Positions 1 to 9,684 of a stretch of 64,000 bases of DNA are shown here, piece after piece. The notes beneath the pieces were generated by a model. That model had not been told where the DNA came from, did no database searches, and was given only the letters and a program-made list of their open reading frames with translations. Within the stretch, counting starts at the first letter, position 1. The number at the start of each line of letters is the position of its first letter. This stretch comes from Sporichthya polymorpha DSM 43042. GTDB lineage: Bacteria; Actinomycetota; Actinomycetes; Sporichthyales; Sporichthyaceae. Both the position numbers and the translations under genes were made by a program. The stretch spans positions 1,212,907-1,276,906 of the forward strand of contig NZ_KB913029.1 in the NCBI RefSeq assembly GCF_000384115.1. The letters run 5' to 3'.

Positions 1-82
1 GACCTTCACGAACTCTCCTGATGCCGGTGGTGGGGGCCCCTCAACGGTAAACACCGTGTTTCCGGACCCGCACTCCGGCTGG

Positions 83-928
83 TCAGACGACCGCGACGGG
101 CGCCTCCGCCCCGTGGACGACGGCCATGCTCACCGAGCCCGCGATCATCCCGGTGAAGGCCCCGCGGCCCCGCGAGCCGACGACGACCATGCCCGCGTCG
201 GCCGACGCGGCGAGCAGGGCCTCGGCGGCCGGCCCCTCGGTGCAGTGGGTGCGGACCTCGACGACCGGGTGGGCCACGGCGACGGCCGCCTCGGCGAGGG
301 CCAGGATCTGCCGGGCGGCCTCGTGCGGGTCCATGGTCGTGACGCCGTAGAGCGGGGGCTCCCCCGTGGAGCAGAGCACCTCCAGCGGCGCCCCGCGGCG
401 CTCGGCGACTCCGGCGGCGAACTCCACGGCGGCCGCCGCGTGCTCGGAGCCGTCGGTGCCGACGACGACCCGCCGGGCCGGGCCGGGACGCGTCTGCGCG
501 CACGCCGGCTTCACGACGACGACCGGGCACGCCGCCTTGGCCGGGACGATCAGCGAGATCGAGCCGAGCAGCGACCCGAGCACCGGGCCGTACCCCCGGG
601 ACCCGATGACGAGCAGCGACGCGTCCTCCGAGGCCTCCATCAGCGCCCGGGCCGGGCTGGTGATCTCGGTCCGGCCGGAGACCGCCAGGCCGGGCTGCAG
701 GACGAGGGCCTCGGCGACGCCCCGGGTGGTGACCTCGTTCGCGGCGTCCAGCGCGCCGGGCTCCAGCTCGATGCTCGAACCGGGCGGGGTGATCATGCCG
801 GGATAATTGGCCGCGAACAGGACCTGGAGCGGCAGTCCACTCGCCGATGCCTCGTCCGCCGCCCAGGCAAGGGCCTCACGGGAGTCCTTGCGGTCGTGGT
901 ACCCGACGACCACTGGCCGTGCGTCCAT
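83..928 (-). CDS. Universal stress protein, tandem UspA domains
   Basis: A 281-residue cytoplasmic protein made of two tandem UspA domains (about 1-140 and 150-281). Each domain ends in the ATP-binding glycine signature: GSRGYGPVLGSLLGS in the first half and GSRGRGAFTGMIAGSVS in the second. Such tandem Usps are common in actinobacteria and bind ATP, with roles in dormancy and redox or hypoxic stress known for some relatives. The ATG at 928 is preceded by a GGGAAG ribosome site. It is transcribed away from the Mrp antiporter operon, and the two starts are only about 60 nt apart. Family is certain; the stress it answers to is not visible. Confidence 0.93.
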   Translation of the reverse strand: MDARPVVVGYHDRKDSREALAWAADEASASGLPLQVLFAANYPGMITPPGSSIELEPGALDAANEVTTRGVAEALVLQPGLAVSGRTEITSPARALMEASEDASLLVIGSRGYGPVLGSLLGSISLIVPAKAACPVVVVKPACAQTRPGPARRVVVGTDGSEHAAAAVEFAAGVAERRGAPLEVLCSTGEPPLYGVTTMDPHEAARQILALAEAAVAVAHPVVEVRTHCTEGPAAEALLAASADAGMVVVGSRGRGAFTGMIAGSVSMAVVHGAEAPVAVV

Positions 929-988
929 GCGCTTCCCTTCGCCCGCCTAGGCTGATCATGTCCGTCCGGCTATCGAAGGCGTACCCCT

Positions 989-3859
989 TTGCTCGCGATT
1001 ATTGCTGCGCACTTCGCCGTCGCAGCGGTCGCGCCGTGGCTCGTGCACCTGCTGCGCCGCCGGGCCTTCGTCGTCCTCGCCGTGGTGCCGCTGATCTCCT
1101 TCGTGTGGTTGCTCACACAGGCCGACGCAGTGCACGACAGCCACCCGCCGACGGAGACGTACGACTGGGTGCCGAGCCTCAGCATCGACATCGCGTTGCG
1201 CATGGACACCCTCGCCTGGGTCCTGGCGCTCGTCGTGACCGGCGTCGGTGCGCTCGTGCTCGCGTACTGCGCCTGGTACTTCGACGACGACCACCCCGGC
1301 CTCACCCTGTTCACCGGCACGTTCACCGCGTTCGCGGGGTCGATGCTCGGTCTGGTCCTGTGCGACGACCTGCTGGTCCTCTACGTCTTCTGGGAACTGA
1401 CGACGGTCTTCTCGTTCCTGCTGATCGGGACCGACCCGACCAAACGCGCCGGCCGGCAGGCCGCGATGCAGGCGCTGATGGTGACGACGTTCGGCGGCCT
1501 GGCGATGTTCGTCGGGATGCTGCTGCTCGGCCGGGAGGCGGACACCTTCCGCATCAGCGAGATCCTCGCCGACCCGCCGTCGGGGACGCCGACGACCGTC
1601 GCGGTGTTCCTGCTCCTCGTCGGGGCGTTGAGCAAGTCCGCCCTGATCCCCTTCCACTTCTGGCTCCCGGGCGCGATGGCCGCCCCGACCCCGGTCAGCG
1701 CGTACCTGCACGCGGCCTCGATGGTGAAGGCCGGCGTCTTCCTCGTCGCCCTGCTCGCGCCGGCGTTCGCGGGGACGCCGTGGTGGCACGAAACCGTGCT
1801 GACCCTCGGCGTCGGGACGATGATCCTCGGCGGCTGGCGGGCGCTCCGGCAGCAGGACGCAAAGCTCCTGCTCGCCTACGGGACCGTGAGCCAACTTGGC
1901 TTCCTGATCGTCGTCTTCGGCGTCGGGACGCGGGCGAGCGCCCTCGCCGGCCTCGGTCTCCTGCTCGCCCACGCCCTGTTCAAGGCGACGCTGTTCCTCG
2001 TCGTCGGCATCGTCGACCACCAGGCGAGGACGCGGGACATCCGCGTGCTCTCGGGAGTCGGACGCAGCGCCCCGGCGCTGTTCGTCGTCGCGCTCATCGG
2101 CGGGGTCTCGATGGCCGGGCTGCCGCCGCTGCTCGGCTTCGTCGGGAAGGAGAGCGTGTTCGCCGCGCTGCTCGACGTCGCCCGGGACGGCGACCGCGCG
2201 GACCTGAGCTCGACCGCCGGCTGGCTGGTGATCGTCGGCGTGATCGTCGGCTCCGCGCTCACCGTCGCGTACACCGCCCGGTTCCTCTGGGGCGTGTTCG
2301 CGACCAAGCCCGAGGTGGAGCCGACGGACTTCCCGGCGGTCCCGCTCGGTTTCATCGGCGCCCCGCTGGTGCTCAGCGGCCTGACGGTCGCGCTCGGGTT
2401 CGCGGGGCACCCGTTGACGACAGCGTTCGAGCCCCACGCCGAGCAGTTCCCCGAGGGCGTGCACCACGCGGAACTCGCGCTCTGGCACGGGCTCGGCCTG
2501 CCGCTGGCGTTCTCCGCGATCACCGTCGGCGTCGGCCTCGTGCTGTTCACGTTGCGCCGCCCGATGGCCCGGTTCCAGCACCGGGTGCGCTTCCGCTGGA
2601 CCGCGGACGGCGCCTACCGCTTCGGGATGCGGACCGTCGACCGCTGGGCGGTCGAGGTCACCAGTGCCGTGCAGCGCGGCTCGGTCGCCGAGTACCTCGT
2701 CGTCATCCTGCTCGTGGTGCTGCTCCTGCCCGGCGTCGCGGTGATGACCGCCCTCGACGACGCCGTCGACGTCGAGCTGTGGGACACGCCCGCGCAGGCG
2801 CTGGTCGGTCTCGTCACCTGCCTCGCCGCCCTCGCCGCGGCGCGGTCGCGGCGCCGGCTCCGCGCGGTGATGCTCGTCGGCGTCACCGGCTACGGGACGG
2901 CAGTGATGTTCGTGCTCCACGGCGCCCCGGATCTGGCGCTCACTCAGGTTCTGGTCGAGACCTCGAGCCTGGTCGTCTTCGTGCTCGTGCTGCGCCGACT
3001 GCCCCCGTACTTCACCGACCGGCCGCTGTCCCCGCGCCGCTACCTGCGCATGGTGCTCGGCGTGCTCGTCGGCGCGACCGTCGCGGTCGTCATGTTCGTG
3101 ACCACCGGCGCCCGGACGGCGGAGCCGGTCTCGGCGACGTACCCGACCGAGGCCGTCGAGTTCGGCGGGGGCTACAACATCGTGAACGTCATCCTCGTCG
3201 ACATCCGCGCCTGGGACACGATCGGAGAGATCTCCGTGCTGGTCGCCGCCGCGACCGGTGTCGCGAGCCTGTTGTTCCTCAACACCCGGCGCTCCGGGAT
3301 CCGCCGCATGGTCGATGCGGACACCGAGGTCGTCGCGCGCGTGCGCGACGCCACCGGCACGCACATCTGGCTGCCCGGCCCGCGGACGCTGCCGCCCGAC
3401 CGCCGCTCGATCCTGTTCGAGGTCGTCGCGCGGTTGCTGTTCCCGATCGTGGTTGTGTTCTCGATCTACCTGCTGTTCGCCGGCCACAACTTCCCCGGCG
3501 GCGGCTTCGCCGCCGGCATGGTCACCGGCCTCGCCCTGATGGTCCGCTACCTCGCGGGCGGCCGGTACGAGCTCGACGAGGCCGCGCCCATCGACGCCGG
3601 TGTCCTCATGGGCCTGGGTCTCTCGGTCGCGGCCGCGTCCGCCCTCGCCCCGCTGGCGTTCGACGGCGCGATCCTGCAGAGCGCGATCGTCGACCTGCAC
3701 GTCCCGGCGGTCGGCGACATCCACTTCGTCACGTCGACGTTCTTCGACATCGGGGTCTACCTGGTGGTCGTCGGCCTGATCCTCGACCTGCTGCGCACGG
3801 TCGGCGCCCGCATCGACACCCAGATCCTCGCCGAGGAGCAGGAGGCGGCCCTGCGATGA
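989..3859 (+). CDS. mrpA: Mrp-type Na+/H+ antiporter, fused subunits A and B
   Basis: A 956-residue polytopic membrane protein, the large subunit of the multi-subunit Mrp/Mnh cation-proton antiporter, related to NuoL of respiratory complex I. The N-terminal two thirds carries the proton-channel core (conserved WELTTVFSFLLIG and SKSALIPFHFWLPGAM blocks). The MrpA-specific C-terminal helices follow, and from about residue 800 there is a complete MrpB domain (GHNFPGGGFAAGMVTG). No separate mrpB exists in the operon, so A and B are fused, as in the group-2 Mrp systems. The TTG start at 989 gives the standard N-terminus; an ATG at 958 lies in another frame. It heads a six-gene operon with 4-nt overlaps. 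Confidence 0.95.
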   Translation: MLAIIAAHFAVAAVAPWLVHLLRRRAFVVLAVVPLISFVWLLTQADAVHDSHPPTETYDWVPSLSIDIALRMDTLAWVLALVVTGVGALVLAYCAWYFDDDHPGLTLFTGTFTAFAGSMLGLVLCDDLLVLYVFWELTTVFSFLLIGTDPTKRAGRQAAMQALMVTTFGGLAMFVGMLLLGREADTFRISEILADPPSGTPTTVAVFLLLVGALSKSALIPFHFWLPGAMAAPTPVSAYLHAASMVKAGVFLVALLAPAFAGTPWWHETVLTLGVGTMILGGWRALRQQDAKLLLAYGTVSQLGFLIVVFGVGTRASALAGLGLLLAHALFKATLFLVVGIVDHQARTRDIRVLSGVGRSAPALFVVALIGGVSMAGLPPLLGFVGKESVFAALLDVARDGDRADLSSTAGWLVIVGVIVGSALTVAYTARFLWGVFATKPEVEPTDFPAVPLGFIGAPLVLSGLTVALGFAGHPLTTAFEPHAEQFPEGVHHAELALWHGLGLPLAFSAITVGVGLVLFTLRRPMARFQHRVRFRWTADGAYRFGMRTVDRWAVEVTSAVQRGSVAEYLVVILLVVLLLPGVAVMTALDDAVDVELWDTPAQALVGLVTCLAALAAARSRRRLRAVMLVGVTGYGTAVMFVLHGAPDLALTQVLVETSSLVVFVLVLRRLPPYFTDRPLSPRRYLRMVLGVLVGATVAVVMFVTTGARTAEPVSATYPTEAVEFGGGYNIVNVILVDIRAWDTIGEISVLVAAATGVASLLFLNTRRSGIRRMVDADTEVVARVRDATGTHIWLPGPRTLPPDRRSILFEVVARLLFPIVVVFSIYLLFAGHNFPGGGFAAGMVTGLALMVRYLAGGRYELDEAAPIDAGVLMGLGLSVAAASALAPLAFDGAILQSAIVDLHVPAVGDIHFVTSTFFDIGVYLVVVGLILDLLRTVGARIDTQILAEEQEAALR

Positions 3860-4308
3860 GCGGCAACCTCACGCTGATCCTCACCGCGTCGGTCCTCATC
3901 GGCTGCGGCGTCTACCTGATCCTCGAGCGCAGCCTGACGCGGGTGCTCGTCGGTCTGCTCGTGATGGGCAACGGCGTCAACATGCTGTTCCTGGTCGCGG
4001 GCGGTCGCGCCGGGAAGGCGCCGATCGCCAACGAGTACGCCCCGGCGGAGATCTCCGATCCGGTCCCGCAGGCGCTCGTGCTCACGGCAATCGTCATCGC
4101 CCTCGGCACGACGGCCTTCGTGCTCGCGATGGCCCACCGCAGCTGGCAGCTCTACGGCAACGACGACGTCCAGGACGACGTCGAGGACGCCGCGATCCGC
4201 CGCCTCGCCGCGGCGGACGAGGCCTCGGACAGCCACGACCTCATGACGCAGGGCGTCGACCTGCCCGAGGACGATCTCGAACGACTGCGCGAGGAGGAGA
4301 CGGCGTGA
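3856..4308 (+). CDS. mrpC: Mrp antiporter subunit C
   Basis: A 150-residue subunit resembling NuoK, with three membrane helices (about 4-22, 28-48 and 73-95) and the conserved GxGVNMLFLV segment around residue 38. The C-terminal 45 residues form an acidic cytosolic tail that is longer than in typical MrpC (about 110-120 residues). The ATG overlaps the mrpA stop by 4 nt, which implies translational coupling. The subunit is required for assembly of the antiporter complex. Confidence 0.94.
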   Translation: MSGNLTLILTASVLIGCGVYLILERSLTRVLVGLLVMGNGVNMLFLVAGGRAGKAPIANEYAPAEISDPVPQALVLTAIVIALGTTAFVLAMAHRSWQLYGNDDVQDDVEDAAIRRLAAADEASDSHDLMTQGVDLPEDDLERLREEETA

Positions 4309-6044
4309 ACGTCCTCGTGCCCCTGCCGGTCCTGCTGCCGCTGTTCGGCGCCGGGGCCGCGCTCGCGCTCTCGCGGCACCCGAAGATTCAGCGGGCGATC
4401 ACCGTCGTCGTGCTGTCGGCGATCGTCGTCCTCGCCGCGGCCCTGATGGTCCGCGCCGACCAGGAGGGCCCGCAGGTCGCCTGGATCGGTGCGTGGACCC
4501 CGCCGTTGGGGATCAACCTCGTCGCAGACCGGCTCTCGGCGCTGATGCTGCTCGTCTCGGCGGTCGTGACCCTCGCCGTTCTCCTGTACTCGATCGGACA
4601 GGGCCTCACCGACGACGACTCCGAGTCACCGGTCTCGATCTACCACCCGACGTTCCTGGTCCTCGTCGCCGGCGTCTCCAACGCGTTCCTCGCCGGCGAC
4701 CTGTTCAACCTGTTCGTCAGCTTCGAGATGCTGCTGTTCGCGAGCTACGTGTTGCTCACGCTCGGCGGCACGGCGACGCGGATCCGCGCCGGGACGATCT
4801 ACGTCGTCGTGAACATGTTGTCCTCGACGCTGTTCCTGATCTCGATCGCGGCCGTGTACGCCGCGACGGGGAGCCTGAACTTCGCGCAGCTCGCCGGACG
4901 GCTCGACGACCTGCCCGACGGCGTGAGCCTGACGCTGCAGTTGCTGCTGCTCACGACGTTCGCCATCAAGGCGGCGGTGTTCCCGCTCTCGCTCTGGCTG
5001 CCCGACAGCTACCCGACGGCGCCCGCCCCCGTCACCGCGGTCTTCGCCGGGTTGCTGACGAAGGTCGGCGTCTACGCGATCCTGCGGACGCAGACGCTGT
5101 TGTTCCCCGAGAACCCGCTCTCCGACCTGTTGATGTGGGCCGCGCTGGTGACGATGGTCGTCGGCATCCTCGGCGCGATCGCGCAGTCGGACATCAAGCG
5201 AATGCTGTCCTTCACGCTGGTCAGCCACATCGGCTACATGATCTTCGGCATCGGGCTCGCGACCGAGGCCGGCGTCTCCGGCGCGATTTTCTACGTCGCG
5301 CACCACATCACGATCCAGACCGCGTTGTTCCTCGTCGTCGGTCTCATCGAACGAAGAGCCGGCAGCACCGCCCTGCTCCGGCTCGGCGGGCTGGCGCGGC
5401 TCGCGCCCCTGCTCGGGATCCTGTTCTTCGTGCCCGCGATGAACCTCGCGGGCATCCCGCCGATGTCCGGGTTCCTCGGCAAGGTCGGCCTCCTGCAGGC
5501 CGGGCTCGACGTCGGCGGCTGGCTCGCGGTCACGCTCGTGATCGGCGGGACCGTGACGAGCCTGCTGACGCTGTACGCGGTCGCGAAGACCTGGTCGGCC
5601 GCGTTCTGGCGGACGCCGGAGCAGGCACACGACATCGCGCAGTCGCTCGCCGCGCCCGACCCGGAGCAGGACGCGGGCGACTCCGGCGCTCGGATCATCC
5701 GCCACCGCGGCCACATCCACGTCGGCGCCACGGCGTTCGGGGACCGGGAGATCGCGGCCGCGCGGCGCGTCGTCGACGACGAGTCCTCCGACCGCGACCT
5801 CCACCAGATGCTCCGCGACGGCGACCTGCCCTCCCGGCTGCCGGCGGCGATGGTCGGGCCCGCCGCGGCGCTGGTCGGGGTGAGCCTGGTCTTCACGTTC
5901 CTCGCCGGGCCGTTGTTCTCCTACACCGACCGCGCCGCCGAGGACCTGCTTTTGCGCTCGCCCTATCTCGACGCGGCCCTGAACCCGGACGACACCCCCG
6001 GTGACCCCGACTCCGGGGCTCGCGGCATCGGGGACGACTCGTGA
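4305..6044 (+). CDS. mrpD: Mrp antiporter subunit D
   Basis: A 579-residue NuoM/NuoN-like proton-channel subunit. Family blocks visible include GDLFNLFVSFEMLLFASY, the lysine helix AIKAAVFPLSLWLPDSYPTAP and DIKRMLSFTLVSHIGYM. The last 150 residues are unusual: a hydrophilic stretch of about 90 residues (roughly 435-520), rich in Asp, Arg and His, separates the antiporter core from one final membrane helix. Usual MrpD is near 500 residues, so this is an insertion before the last helix. The GTG start overlaps mrpC by 4 nt. Confidence 0.94.
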   Translation: MNVLVPLPVLLPLFGAGAALALSRHPKIQRAITVVVLSAIVVLAAALMVRADQEGPQVAWIGAWTPPLGINLVADRLSALMLLVSAVVTLAVLLYSIGQGLTDDDSESPVSIYHPTFLVLVAGVSNAFLAGDLFNLFVSFEMLLFASYVLLTLGGTATRIRAGTIYVVVNMLSSTLFLISIAAVYAATGSLNFAQLAGRLDDLPDGVSLTLQLLLLTTFAIKAAVFPLSLWLPDSYPTAPAPVTAVFAGLLTKVGVYAILRTQTLLFPENPLSDLLMWAALVTMVVGILGAIAQSDIKRMLSFTLVSHIGYMIFGIGLATEAGVSGAIFYVAHHITIQTALFLVVGLIERRAGSTALLRLGGLARLAPLLGILFFVPAMNLAGIPPMSGFLGKVGLLQAGLDVGGWLAVTLVIGGTVTSLLTLYAVAKTWSAAFWRTPEQAHDIAQSLAAPDPEQDAGDSGARIIRHRGHIHVGATAFGDREIAAARRVVDDESSDRDLHQMLRDGDLPSRLPAAMVGPAAALVGVSLVFTFLAGPLFSYTDRAAEDLLLRSPYLDAALNPDDTPGDPDSGARGIGDDS

Positions 6045-6673
6045 TGCCCGCTCAGGCCCCGGCGCGACGGGCGACGAAGATCCGCGCGCGCTTCGGCCTG
6101 CTGGAGTGGCCGATGCTGCTCTGGCTCACGGTCGTCTGGATGATCCTGTGGGGACAGCTCTCGGTGCTCACCGCACTGGGCGGTCTCGCCGTCGCGGTCG
6201 TCGCATCGATCGTGTTCCCCCTGCCGCCGGTGCGGCTGAACCTGCGGGTCCGGCCGCTCGCACTGCTCCGGCTCGTCACGAAATTCTTCACCGACGTCGT
6301 CCGCTCCAGCATCCAGGTCGCGGGGGTGGTGCTGCGTCCGCAGCGGCCGCTGCGCAACGCGATCGTCGAGGTCAACCTCAAGACGCCCTCGGAGTTCGTG
6401 CTCACGATCGTCGCGGAGATGACCTGCCTGATCCCGGGCAGCCTCGTCGTCGAGGCGCGCCGCTCGACGCACACGCTGTTCCTGCACGTGCTCGACGTCG
6501 GGGACGCCGAGGGCGCGGAGCGGTTCCGGCAGAGCGTGCTCGCCCAGGAGGACCGGGTCGTCCGCGCGCTCGGCGCGGAGATCGCGCACCTCGACGACCT
6601 CTCCAGCGGCGTCCCCAGCTCCTCCCCCGACTTCCCCGTCTCGCCCGACGACCCCGCCGGAGGGAAGCGATGA
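6041..6673 (+). CDS. mrpE: Mrp antiporter subunit E
   Basis: A 210-residue subunit with two or three N-terminal helices followed by a cytosolic domain containing the conserved segment LKTPSEFVLTIVAEMTCLIPGSLVV. It has about 45 extra residues at the C-terminus (Ser/Pro/Asp-rich) compared with the usual 160. Translation may begin at GTG 6041, which gives the 4-nt overlap with mrpD, or at ATG 6044. MrpE is needed for full antiport activity rather than for ion conduction itself. Confidence 0.93.
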   Translation: MMPAQAPARRATKIRARFGLLEWPMLLWLTVVWMILWGQLSVLTALGGLAVAVVASIVFPLPPVRLNLRVRPLALLRLVTKFFTDVVRSSIQVAGVVLRPQRPLRNAIVEVNLKTPSEFVLTIVAEMTCLIPGSLVVEARRSTHTLFLHVLDVGDAEGAERFRQSVLAQEDRVVRALGAEIAHLDDLSSGVPSSSPDFPVSPDDPAGGKR

Positions 6674-6948
6674 CCGCCGTCCTGTCCGTGTGCCTGGCGA
6701 TGCTCGCCGTGGCCGCGGTGTGCGTGCTCGCCCGCATCGTGCGGGGGCCGACCGTCCTCGACCGCGCGGTGGCACTCGACATGTTGGTCGCGATCGGGAT
6801 CTGCTCCCTCGCGATCGAGGCCGCCTGGAACCGGCACTCGCACACGCTGCCGATCCTGCTCGTCCTGACGCTGCTGGGCTTCGTCGGCTCGGTCAGTGTC
6901 GCCCGCTTCACCCGCGGCAGCGACGACATCGAGGTGGAGCGGTCATGA
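6670..6948 (+). CDS. mrpF: Mrp antiporter subunit F
   Basis: A 92-residue, three-helix protein with the diagnostic RIVRGPTVLDRAVALDML loop after helix 1 and a conserved central acidic residue region (AIEAAW). Its ATG overlaps the mrpE stop by 4 nt. It is a small structural subunit of the Mrp complex. Length and motif match the family exactly. Confidence 0.94.
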   Translation: MTAVLSVCLAMLAVAAVCVLARIVRGPTVLDRAVALDMLVAIGICSLAIEAAWNRHSHTLPILLVLTLLGFVGSVSVARFTRGSDDIEVERS

Positions 6949-7316
6949 GCTGGACCGACGTCGCCGACGTTCTCGCCGCCGCCTGTCTGCTGACCGGAGC
7001 GACCCTCGCGCTGATCGCGGCCATCGGCGTCCTGCGCCTGCCCGACCTCCTCAGCCGGATGCACGCCGCCACCAAACCGCAGGTGCTGGGCCTGGTCCTC
7101 GTGCTGATCGGGCTGGGCTTTCGGCTCCTCGAGCCGGGCGCGATCGGCGTCCTCGTGCTGATCGGGGTCTGCCAGATGATGACGTCCCCGATCGGGAACC
7201 ACATGGTCGGCCGCGCCTCGGTTCGCGCCGGTCAGGTCCGCGAGGACCTGCTGGTGGTCAACGACCTCCGCGCGGTCCTCCCCGCCCCCGGCCCGGACCC
7301 GGACCGGCCGGTCTAA
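6945..7316 (+). CDS. mrpG: Mrp antiporter subunit G
   Basis: A 123-residue protein with three membrane helices and the MrpG signature GVLRLPDLLSRMHAATKPQ after helix 1. It closes the mrp operon, overlapping mrpF by 4 nt. Only 12 nt separate its stop from the stop of the convergent helicase gene, so there is no room for a dedicated terminator hairpin between them. Confidence 0.94.
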   Translation: MSWTDVADVLAAACLLTGATLALIAAIGVLRLPDLLSRMHAATKPQVLGLVLVLIGLGFRLLEPGAIGVLVLIGVCQMMTSPIGNHMVGRASVRAGQVREDLLVVNDLRAVLPAPGPDPDRPV

Positions 7317-7328
7317 CACGGCTCTGCG

Positions 7329-9467
7329 TCAGCGGTTCTGCAGAGCGTCGGTCAGCAGCGAGACCAGCGCCTCCAGCTGGACGTCGACCGAGGACGAGAC
7401 CTCGTCGTCGGAGCCGTCGAGCGCGCGGGCGGCGAGGCCGGCCTTGCTGTCGATGAGCTCCGCGATGCGGGCGTCGAGGGTCTGCGCGGCGATGATGCGC
7501 CACGCGGTGACGGGTTCGGTCTGGCCGATGCGGTGGCAGCGGTCGATCGCCTGCGTCTGCTCCGCGTCGGTCCAGGACAGCTCGGCGAGGACGATGTTCG
7601 ACGCGACCTGCAGGTTGATGCCGACACCGGCCGCGGTCAGGGAGCAGACCGCGATCGAGACCTCGGGGTCGTTGGTGAACGCGTCGACCTGCTTCTGTCG
7701 CGCCGCGGAGGTCTGGTCGCCGCGGATCGACGCGAAGGTGATGCCGGCCTTGGTGAACGTCTCCTCGGCGGCGTCCATGACGTCGATGTGCTTGGCGAAG
7801 AACACCACCTTGCCGGCGCTGCGGGCCAGCTGGGCGGCGTAGTCGGCGGCGAGGACGGCCTTGGACTGGCCGATCTTGCGCATCAGGCCGAACACGTTGC
7901 CCTCGGTCTTGCTGTTCGTCGCCTCCTTGCGCTCACGCGTCGCGATGAGGCGGACCAGGTCGTGGTCGATGCCGTCGGCGATGTGGCCGCTCGTGCGCGC
8001 CTCGAGCGCGGCCTCGTAACGCGAGACCATCCGCTTCGCGAGACGCTGCTCGGCCTGCCGGATCGACTTGCCCAGCTTGTCCTCGAGCTCGACGGGCAGG
8101 TCGGCGATGCGGCGGGCCGGGATGTCGGCAGCGACGTCCACCTTGCGGCGGCGGACGATGCCCATGTCGATGACGCAGCGGCGGGCCGCGGGGTAGAACT
8201 CGCGATCGATCGGCGTCAGGCCGGTCTCCTCGAGGCGGGCCATCAGCTCGCTGCGCGGTTTCTTCGCGTCGATCCAGCCGAGGAACTCCCAGATCGCCTG
8301 GAAGTCCTCGATGTCGTTGATCAGCGGCGTCCCGGTCAGCGCCATCAGCAGCGGGCGGACCGAGCGGTTGCGGATCCGCTCGGCCAGCTCCAAGACGTGC
8401 TGGGAGCGCTGCGAGGTCTTGTTCTTGATGAAGTGGGCCTCGTCGACGACCATCCCGCGGAAGCCGAAGTCGCCGATCCAGCCGACGTGCCGGTCGAGCA
8501 CCTCGTAGTTGACGATGACGACGTCGGCGAAGCCGTCGATGGTCTCGCCGTTGCCGTGGATCACGGTGGGCTTGCGGTTGGGCGTCCAGATCCCGACCTC
8601 ACGCGCCCAGTTCGTCTTGACGACGTTCGGGACGACGCAGAGCAGCGGGAACGCGTTCGCGGCCTCGGCGGCGAGCAGCGCCTGGGCGGTCTTGCCGAGA
8701 CCGGGTTCGTCGGCGAGCAGGAAGGTCCGGTGGCCGGCGGCCGCGGCGGCGATCAGTCGGGACTGGTGCGGCATCAGCTCGCGGCCGGAGAACACCCGCA
8801 GGTCGCCCGGTTCGGGCAGCGGCATGAGCGCCGAGTCCCCGCCCGTGGCTTCCTCGAACGAGCGGAAGAGCGGCTCGAGCAGCTCCCAGGTCGCGAGGTG
8901 ACGGGTCCGCGGGGCGGTCGGCTGCGCCGCGGCCGCGGAGAAGTCGGGGGCGAGGAACGGGTTCGCCAGCTGCCGCTGCATCACCGACTGGGGCACGACG
9001 CGCTTCTCGGCGGCCGGCGTGGCGGGAGTGGGGGCGGGGCGGGGCTCCTCCTCCGGCGGGGCTTCGAGCCCGGCGTCGGTAAGCATCGACCGGACCATCG
9101 CCCGCGTGTCGGCGGGGACGACCGCGTCGTCGGCCAGCAGGGCGAGCAGCGAGGGTTCCCGGACCGAGGTCTGGGCGAGGATCATCGCGATCCCGTCCAG
9201 GCGCTTGAGCATCTCGGCCTTCTGGGCCTCGCCCGCCGAGCTGTCGCTCTTGACCCGCGCCCGCTCCTGGCGGACCAGCAGGGCCACGCTCTGGAACTTC
9301 GTGCGCACGGACGGCGAGATCGACCCGCGGTTCACCGACGCCTCGACGGCCCGTACGGCACGGGCCAGCACCGGGATGATGCCCTCGTCCGAGCGTGCTT
9401 TCGGCCGGCGGTCCGGCCGCGGGACGGGGCGACGAGCACCCGACGGTGCCTGCCGAGGTCGAGCCAC
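7329..9467 (-). CDS. SNF2-family DEAD/DEAH-box helicase
   Basis: A 712-residue superfamily-2 ATPase of the SNF2 type. Motifs in order: Walker A LADEPGLGKT (about 251-260), DEAH (342-345), ALTGTPLIND (about 376-385), and motif VI QAIDRCHRIGQ (639-649). The N-terminal 230 residues are basic and Pro/Ala-rich with no recognised domain. An upstream in-frame extension to 9599 exists, but GTG 9467 has a strong AAGGAGG site five bases before it, so I place the start there. The compact layout resembles annealing helicases and DNA-repair SNF2 proteins; the substrate is unknown. A 217-nt gap follows to the desaturase stop upstream. Confidence 0.9.
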   Translation of the reverse strand: MARPRQAPSGARRPVPRPDRRPKARSDEGIIPVLARAVRAVEASVNRGSISPSVRTKFQSVALLVRQERARVKSDSSAGEAQKAEMLKRLDGIAMILAQTSVREPSLLALLADDAVVPADTRAMVRSMLTDAGLEAPPEEEPRPAPTPATPAAEKRVVPQSVMQRQLANPFLAPDFSAAAAQPTAPRTRHLATWELLEPLFRSFEEATGGDSALMPLPEPGDLRVFSGRELMPHQSRLIAAAAAGHRTFLLADEPGLGKTAQALLAAEAANAFPLLCVVPNVVKTNWAREVGIWTPNRKPTVIHGNGETIDGFADVVIVNYEVLDRHVGWIGDFGFRGMVVDEAHFIKNKTSQRSQHVLELAERIRNRSVRPLLMALTGTPLINDIEDFQAIWEFLGWIDAKKPRSELMARLEETGLTPIDREFYPAARRCVIDMGIVRRRKVDVAADIPARRIADLPVELEDKLGKSIRQAEQRLAKRMVSRYEAALEARTSGHIADGIDHDLVRLIATRERKEATNSKTEGNVFGLMRKIGQSKAVLAADYAAQLARSAGKVVFFAKHIDVMDAAEETFTKAGITFASIRGDQTSAARQKQVDAFTNDPEVSIAVCSLTAAGVGINLQVASNIVLAELSWTDAEQTQAIDRCHRIGQTEPVTAWRIIAAQTLDARIAELIDSKAGLAARALDGSDDEVSSSVDVQLEALVSLLTDALQNR

Positions 9468-9684
9468 GCGCTCCTCCTTGGCCCGGGCGCCCCGGGCACG
9501 ATGCGCCAGCCGGCTCCCGGGCGATTCGGTCTGCCGGACCGACCCGCTCCCCAACTGGTGGAACTTCGGGCGAGTTCCGCGGCCCAAAATGCGGCGCACC
9601 GGATCATCAAGCCCGACGGTCCTGGTGGGGACCGTGTGCCCCCAGTATGACGCATCGGGGGGAGATCGCGCGCTGCGACCTGCG

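Noticed and set aside
847-4308. Very long open frames antisense to or out of frame with the mrp operon (e.g. 847-4308 in its first 3 kb, and 956-3724 on the minus strand)
   Set aside because: Their products are strings of Arg/Gly/Pro/Asp with no fold-like hydrophobic pattern, the usual shadows of high-GC codon bias. Only the end of the first (mrpC, from 3856) is real.
9468-9599. N-terminal 44-residue extension of the SNF2 helicase
   Set aside because: The AAGGAGG site directly before GTG 9467 marks the start; the extension is basic, has no fold and would read through its own ribosome site.
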